64,000 nt of DNA from Cladophialophora immunda (taxonomy: Eukaryota; Ascomycota; Eurotiomycetes; Chaetothyriales; Herpotrichiellaceae): positions 1,596,239 to 1,660,238 of the forward strand of contig NW_015622543.1 in NCBI RefSeq assembly GCF_000835495.1, read 5' to 3'. Positions 59,009-64,000 of the stretch are shown here, piece by piece. A program made the position numbers and the translations under genes. The notes under the pieces are model-generated. The model saw only the letters and a program-made list of their open reading frames with translations. It made no database searches and had not been told where the DNA came from. The stretch's first letter is position 1; each line of letters opens with the position of its first letter.

Positions 59009-61035
59009 TCATTTCGGTTCAGAGTTCTCCAGGTGATGTTCTGTGTTGTGGGCTGGGGTTTTGTGGTGGTGAGAAATTTTGGCGGCAATTCGGTTGGTCA
59101 TGAACAAGTGGACGTCTCCTAGGAAAAGAGCTGCGATAGTGCTTAGGATTCCGAAGGGAAGCATGGCGTACCAGACCCATTTCAAGCTCGCAGCATATGC
59201 GAAGCGTTGTCCCAAAGCGGCCTGTTTCACGATGTTCGCGGTCACGCCCGGAACTTCCGTAATGTTTGTAGGCGCCGTAAGGTAGGTTTCGACAAAGGCG
59301 GTGGCTGATGACACCGGTAGACCGGCTGCGACTGCATATTGGGCAAGGTACTTCGGCAGATTTTTGGCCATCTTCGATTGGAGAATGTTCGTATTGATGG
59401 CCGTACCAACTGAACCTCCGACGGTGCGGACACTGATAGATAGGGAGACACAGGTGGCGATACTGTCATCCGGTGCCGCAGTCACGGCAGTAGTCAGGGA
59501 GCAGGCGACCATTGCCCCGATACCGAACCCGCTGATAGTACAGAACGCAATGCTCTGGACGGCGTTTCCAGGGTGAGCTGTTACTAACGCAGTCCCGAAG
59601 ACGGTGGCCAGGAGTGCGCAGACGGCGAGAATTTCTCGCTGGCGCTCTTTATACACCGACAGAAGCATGTTGGGAATCACGGCCCCAGCAGTCACGCCAA
59701 AGATAATAATCATACCCTTAATTCCGGCGCTCACTGGGTCCGGGTCAAAGATATAGAGGTATATAACCGGAGAGTAGTTGAGGATCCCGTAGAAGTAGAT
59801 ACCGGAGATAAAGGTAACCAGGAAACTCATGGCGACCACACGTTGACCGGTGAAGAGGCGATGAGGTAGCATTGGAAAACTGGCGAACTTCCACTCCCAG
59901 ATGCCGAATGCGGGAATCATTAGGATGCCGATGACGAGGGGGGCCAGCACTCGACCGCTCTTCCATGGACTAGTCACTCCACCAGCAGTGAGCCCGACAA
60001 GGCTGGTCGGTATGGTCAGCATTTGAGTCTCTGCGTAGTCATCAGCTTGGAATCATTGGCTTCACGTACAAAAGCGTCAATGCCCCAGTCGAAAGAAATC
60101 CTCCGATATAGTCGATCTGTTTCACGATTTCTTTTTTCGACATTTTGTCGCCACGGAGTTGCGACTGAGGCCAATAAGTGAGAGCAATCCCGACCACCGA
60201 GAGAGCATTCCAGATCCTGTTCAAAATCAGTTGGGTGAGCGACTGGACAAAGGACTCTGACGAGGAGAGGGTTGAGCTTACAGACAAATCCAAAAACCCC
60301 ATCGCCAGGTGGCGTGGGTGCTCAACTCGGTGCAGTAGATAGGAAAGGGCGAGAATGGTAAGATGAGCAAGATAATAAGACCAATGTAGATGCCTCTCTT
60401 CCTGACCGGTACGAGCTCGGCAGTTCCAGCAAATGCAGTCAACTCGCAAATAGCAGCTCCTGTGCCAGAGAGGGCTTGCCCGACGATAGCCTGGCCGATC
60501 TTGTGAGAGGTCGCACAGACGATCAGCCCGATGCATAAAACGATTCCACCGGTGATTGAGATGGTTCGGCGTCCAAACACATCCTGCATGTAGCCGGAGA
60601 ATGGAGCGATGGAGGCGAGGCAGAGCGCGTAGGCAGTCGAGAACCAGACTTGAATGTCGGATCCTCCAATATCTGCAATGATATAAGGCAGAGATCCAAG
60701 GCCAAGGTAGAGTGGCAACTGGGAACCTGTGCGGACCGGGGTGAACAACACGTCAGTTTCTTCTCGGATTGGAGGTCTCCAAGCAAGAACGTTCTTTCAG
60801 AGGACGTACCGACGTAGAGGGCAGAAAGGGAGAACGTGGCCAAGAGGTTCTTCATGGTCCAGTTAACCACTCCATCGGAGTTGTCACCCTTGACAGCGTC
60901 CTCGTCATGGTCGGGGGCGAATTCGATCGCTTCTGTGCTCCCAGGTTTGTCTGGTCCCACTTCGACCTTGACCCGTTCACTCATAGATGATTTTTCTTGG
61001 TCATGAGTGTCGACTTTTTCGTGCGAACCAGGCAT
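59009..61035 (-). CDS. MFS exporter, trichothecene efflux pump (Tri12) family
   Basis: Four exons, 61035-60810, 60726-60282, 60216-60070 and 60002-59009 (introns of 83, 65 and 67 bp), in frame at 603 residues, the usual length for this 14-helix MFS family. Joins give ALYV-G-SQLPLYLGLGS, FWIC-L-IWNALS and GALTL-F-LVGLTAGGVTSPW. The motif A-like segment GYMQDVFGRR, IVGQALSGTGAAICEL and PWKSGRVLAPL match the Tri12 group. The hydrophilic N-terminus (1-60) is acidic. It is expected to export (or import) a small organic molecule at the plasma membrane using the proton gradient. It lies between the monooxygenase and the esterase on the same strand. Confidence 0.9.
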
Positions 61036-61686
61036 CCTTCTTGTTTTGACTAGGGTGGAACGAACACAAAAGGTTTGATAGGGGTAAATTCTGGAGAGAC
61101 CTGGGGTCCCCGGGAGGTTTCTCCCCGTACTTTATTGTTTGTCTTGTGCTGTATCAGGGGTAGCTCCACCAAGATGAAGAGTAGTCAACAGTGGATCCAT
61201 GTCATCGGGACCTGGTATGAACGGGTCCGGGCTTGACAAATCCCAGAATAAGGCTCGAGAACCCGGAAGCGTACGCGAGTACGAACATTCACCGCTATAT
61301 CATTAGACCTCTCTTGGTCTTCACAATGTTATTGGCTGGACTACAGACTTACATACAGTATCAAGAGCATTCGATAGTCTTAGATAGCTGATAGGTGGAT
61401 TCAGTATAGGAAATTCTCAATGGACGGCTGGGCCTTCGTACAATGCATGCCCCCGTTCCTGCCTATCCGCTCCTCCTCGAATGAGGCCGTAAATTTCCCA
61501 GCTCAAAGTCTGCGAAGACCTAGCATTGGCCTTAGTCCCCTTTCAGGGAGAATTCTCTTTATACCAGCGTTTGTCTATTGCAACTGTAAGTAACGAGAGA
61601 GAGGAGTGGTATCATCATCAGCGTCATTTTCTGATCTAGTGATCTAATTTCCAATATCCTCTCGTGTCTTGGCTTTGATGATCGGA
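61036..61686. promoter_or_regulatory. upstream region of the MFS gene
   Basis: About 0.65 kb. It contains CGGGTCCG (CGG-N2-CCG) at 61222-61229, about 190 bp upstream of the ATG, and TGGATCCA at 61192-61199. No gene is recognised. Confidence 0.5.
61222..61229. promoter_or_regulatory. CGG-N2-CCG element
   Basis: CGGGTCCG. Half-sites and spacing are as in the three CGGATCCG copies of the cluster, but the central dinucleotide differs. Confidence 0.35.
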
Positions 61687-62682
61687 TTAGAGACTCATTA
61701 TGGCTCTTTTCCTGTTCTCAAAACACCGCTTTGAAACCTCTAGCCCGCTTGCAAAAAGATCATATCCGTGCGGTAACCCTGGATAGAGGTGGAATTCCAC
61801 CTCAATGTTCTCCGCCATCAATCGACTTGCGTACACGAGACTTTCGGTGACGAAAATGTCCAAAGAGCCAACGTCGAGGTAGGTCGATGGGAGACCGGCC
61901 ACACTCTTGGCTCGGGCAGGAGCCACATACTCCGACACGTCTGCTTGGGGATTTCCCGCTTTGTCCTTGCCGAGAACGGCGGCCCAACCAACTTCATTCT
62001 CCTCCCATGTGTAAAACACCCACGGTGCCATTTCTGGATTTGGGATTATGTTTCTATCATCGAGCATTGGGTAGATGAGGATCTGTTTGGCAAGCGGAGG
62101 TTGGAGGCCTTGGTCACGCGCCTTCAGCGCCACGCCGGCCGCCAGACCTCCACCTGCGCTCTCTCCCACAACTGCAATTCTGGAGACGTCGATGTTGAAC
62201 TGCGCGGCATGGGTCCGCAGCCAGACGAGGCCTGCGTAGCAATCATCAACGAGTGTAGTGCCCCCGAATTCTGGCGCCCGTCGATACTCCACGCTGAAGA
62301 ACGGGACCGACGTTTCCTCCACCTGCCGCGCGATGAACTTGGTAAACAGTTCCACGGTGCCCAAGATCATTCCTCCACCGTGGATATGGAGGACGCCCGC
62401 CGTCGCTTTCGAAGGGTTCGGAGCAACGACTGCCCTGACTCTCTTAACAAAGGCGTACACAGGAATCTGATGGCCATCCCCTGCTTGAGCATGGTAGAGG
62501 ACACGTTCGACGTTGGGGTACTCTGGCCAAGCACTAATGATTTGTTCAATGGTGGCCTCATAGGTCCGTCGGCGTAGTTGCAGATCATGAAGATTCGCGT
62601 CTGCCCCTTGGAAGCTCTCCTTCAAGGGTTCGAACCATTGAGCAAACTCTGGCTGGTAACGGGATGTCAAGTCGGATGCCAT
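61687..62682 (-). CDS. alpha/beta-hydrolase fold-3 esterase (HSL family)
   Basis: Single-exon 331-residue protein. The oxyanion-hole motif HGGG is at 101-104. The nucleophile elbow GESAGG has Ser175, and the acid and base are Asp275 (VGSLDIF) and His305 (LPHGYD), so the triad is complete. The length and YRRAPE motif fit the hormone-sensitive-lipase group of carboxylesterases. No signal peptide is seen, so it is probably cytosolic. It is divergent from the SDR gene over 543 bp and downstream of an ester-forming monooxygenase, which suggests it hydrolyses the monooxygenase product (inference). Confidence 0.92.
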   Translation of the reverse strand: MASDLTSRYQPEFAQWFEPLKESFQGADANLHDLQLRRRTYEATIEQIISAWPEYPNVERVLYHAQAGDGHQIPVYAFVKRVRAVVAPNPSKATAGVLHIHGGGMILGTVELFTKFIARQVEETSVPFFSVEYRRAPEFGGTTLVDDCYAGLVWLRTHAAQFNIDVSRIAVVGESAGGGLAAGVALKARDQGLQPPLAKQILIYPMLDDRNIIPNPEMAPWVFYTWEENEVGWAAVLGKDKAGNPQADVSEYVAPARAKSVAGLPSTYLDVGSLDIFVTESLVYASRLMAENIEVEFHLYPGLPHGYDLFASGLEVSKRCFENRKRAIMSL

Positions 62683-63225
62683 TTTGCTTCATACTTCAGG
62701 ACGATGTTTGGTTCTCGCTCTGGAGATGGCTGGGGAGCCCATGATGACCTCCCGCCGTGTTATGCTTTCCACATGGCGTATGCTCAGCTGGACGTGGATT
62801 ACGGGTCGACAAGAAGAAGCCATTGCGGTGCCTTCTCCAAGGTAGACTCCGCAGGTCCGAGCACGTCTGAAGTCTCAATTAAGGTTGGTGGCGCACACGG
62901 ATCCGGTTGTGCCCACTAAATTCAGGCTTAGCTATTGGTTGACCTGAGATCCACAGAGATTAACCGAGCGCCTCCCCCTCACCCAGGTGAAGCCGTACAC
63001 ACATGAGCTGTCCGTAATCATCTTTTCTGGAGGAGCCTGATACACAAGCTGGCAGTCATCATCCTAGCGAATCTATACGAGGACGTCTATTTCCAGTTTC
63101 TTCGCCTGTTTGATGCATGAAGATACGAGGTCCCTTTTCTGGACATTCTCGACATAATAGAGTGACGGGAAGTAGGCAGGTAACATTGTACCGTCGAAGA
63201 CCAGACAGCCGGCTGCCGATCAATC
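62683..63225. promoter_or_regulatory. divergent promoter, esterase / SDR
   Basis: 543 bp between opposite ATGs. It contains a quasi-palindrome at 62893-62912 centred on CGGATCCG. Confidence 0.6.
62893..62912. promoter_or_regulatory. quasi-palindrome around CGGATCCG
   Basis: GCACA, the octamer CGGATCCG (62898-62905), then GT, then TGTGC. It lies about 216 bp from the esterase ATG and 328 bp from the SDR ATG. Confidence 0.5.
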
Positions 63226-64000
63226 ATGGCCTCATCCGATTTCGTAGGCAGAGTGGTGCGTCTCGGATATTGATCCCCATCCATATCATGCTTTCGCTGA
63301 CTCCAAGTCTCAGATCACCATCACCGGCGCCGCCAGCGGGATTGGACTCGCTACTGCCGCTTGCCTCGCCTCGCTCGGTGCAACACTGAGTCTCTCGGAC
63401 ATCAATGGACCAGCGCTTGATGCTGCCCTTGCAGAACTGCCGCCACCAGGTGACCCCAAACATAGCCACATGGCCAGCGTCGTCGACGTGCGGCACAGTG
63501 ACTCGGTCAACGCGTGGATCGCCAAGACGGTCGAGACATTCGGCCGCCTCGACGGGGCCGCGAACATCGCGGGCTTTCTCCAAGGCGAGGTCCCTTTCGT
63601 GACCGAAACGGACGAAGGGTTCGCCCAGACGTTCGACGTCAACGTCAAGGGCGTATTCAACTGCATGCGCGCACAGGCGAGGATCATGAAGGACGCTCCG
63701 GGAGGCGGGGCGATCGTCAACACGGCGTCCGTAGGCGGCCTGATTGGGTTTGCTGGCCAGGCGTCATATGTGGCGAGCAAGCATGCCGTCATTGGACTGA
63801 CCAAGACCCTGGCCCGTGAACATTCAAACATTCGCTCCAACGTCGTGGCGCCCGGCCTGGTGGCGACGCCCATGTTGAAGGGTCTGGAGTCCACACGTGG
63901 CGGTTCCATGCCGACTGCCCACACGTGTCTGGACCGCCAGGCAGAGCCCAAGGAGATAGCCGAGGTGGTGGCATTCCTACTAGGCCCAAAGGCGAGCTTC
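63226..64000 (+). CDS. classical short-chain dehydrogenase/reductase, 3' end beyond window
   Basis: Exon 1 is 63226-63255 (MASSDFVGRV), intron 63256-63313 (donor GTGCGT, acceptor CTCAG), and exon 2 runs from 63314 off the right edge without a stop. 239 residues are visible. Cofactor motif TGAASGIG is at 13-20, NIAG at 94-97, and the catalytic set Ser149, Tyr162, Lys166 (SYVASKHAV) is complete. VVAPGLVATPM follows as expected. It is an NAD(P)-dependent oxidoreductase of about 250-260 residues, so only a short C-terminus is missing. Paired with the esterase, it may oxidise the alcohol that feeds the monooxygenase. Confidence 0.9.

Noticed and set aside
53291..64000. complete secondary-metabolite biosynthetic cluster
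   Set aside because: No polyketide synthase, peptide synthetase, terpene cyclase or prenyltransferase is visible; only tailoring-type enzymes are present, although the right side is cut off.
1..64000. tRNA, rRNA, transposon or long terminal repeats
   Set aside because: Some GGTTCGA-like strings (for example near 8966 and 23514) lack a surrounding cloverleaf. No transposase, reverse transcriptase or long direct or inverted repeats were noticed.

Overview
The window is nuclear DNA of a filamentous ascomycete (Pezizomycotina). The evidence is: genes on both strands with no operons; short introns (about 50-150 bp, GT..AG, for example one with a TACTAAT branch site at 17708-17714); and fungus-restricted families (two HET-domain genes, fungal transcription factors, a kelch ectoprotein with Ser-rich stalk, a PDR-type and an ABCA-type ABC transporter, a Tri12-type efflux pump, a P450). 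The mix of oxidoreductases and efflux pumps would suit a Eurotiomycete such as a chaetothyrialean black yeast, but that placement is a guess. No rRNA, tRNA, transposon or CRISPR was recognised.

Layout. 0.6-6.2 kb: a butanediol/sorbitol-type dehydrogenase (-) and a divergent LIG4-like ATP-dependent DNA ligase (+). 6.4-16.8 kb: an amino-acid permease, a mitochondrial scramblase (AIM25-like), a zinc-finger-less fungal transcription-factor-like protein and a large HET protein, all on the minus strand. 17.6-19.5 kb: a five-exon kelch membrane protein. 21.6-35.4 kb: a detoxification-like stretch with a P450 (-) divergent from an ABCA transporter (+), followed by a PDR transporter (+). 36.3-37.9 kb: a BTB protein. 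39.0-44.8 kb: a head-to-head pair, a USP10/Ubp3-type deubiquitinase (-) and an RNF10/Mag2-type RING E3 (+). 45.3-50.8 kb: a DJ-1/PfpI protein lacking the usual cysteine, a coiled-coil orphan, and an SDR lacking the usual tyrosine. 51.4-52.5 kb: a broken HET gene.

53.3-64.0 kb looks like one metabolic gene cluster: Zn2Cys6 regulator, Baeyer-Villiger-type flavin monooxygenase, Tri12-type exporter, HSL-family esterase, and an SDR that runs off the right edge. An alcohol could be oxidised by the SDR, the ketone turned into an ester or lactone by the monooxygenase, and that product opened by the esterase. Every intergenic upstream region in this block carries a CGG-N2-CCG palindrome, and three of them carry the identical octamer CGGATCCG, so a shared operator for the local regulator is plausible.

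Exon coordinates were derived by hand from splice signals, reading frame and family resemblance. Where the total coding length closes in frame, this is stated. No database search was run.
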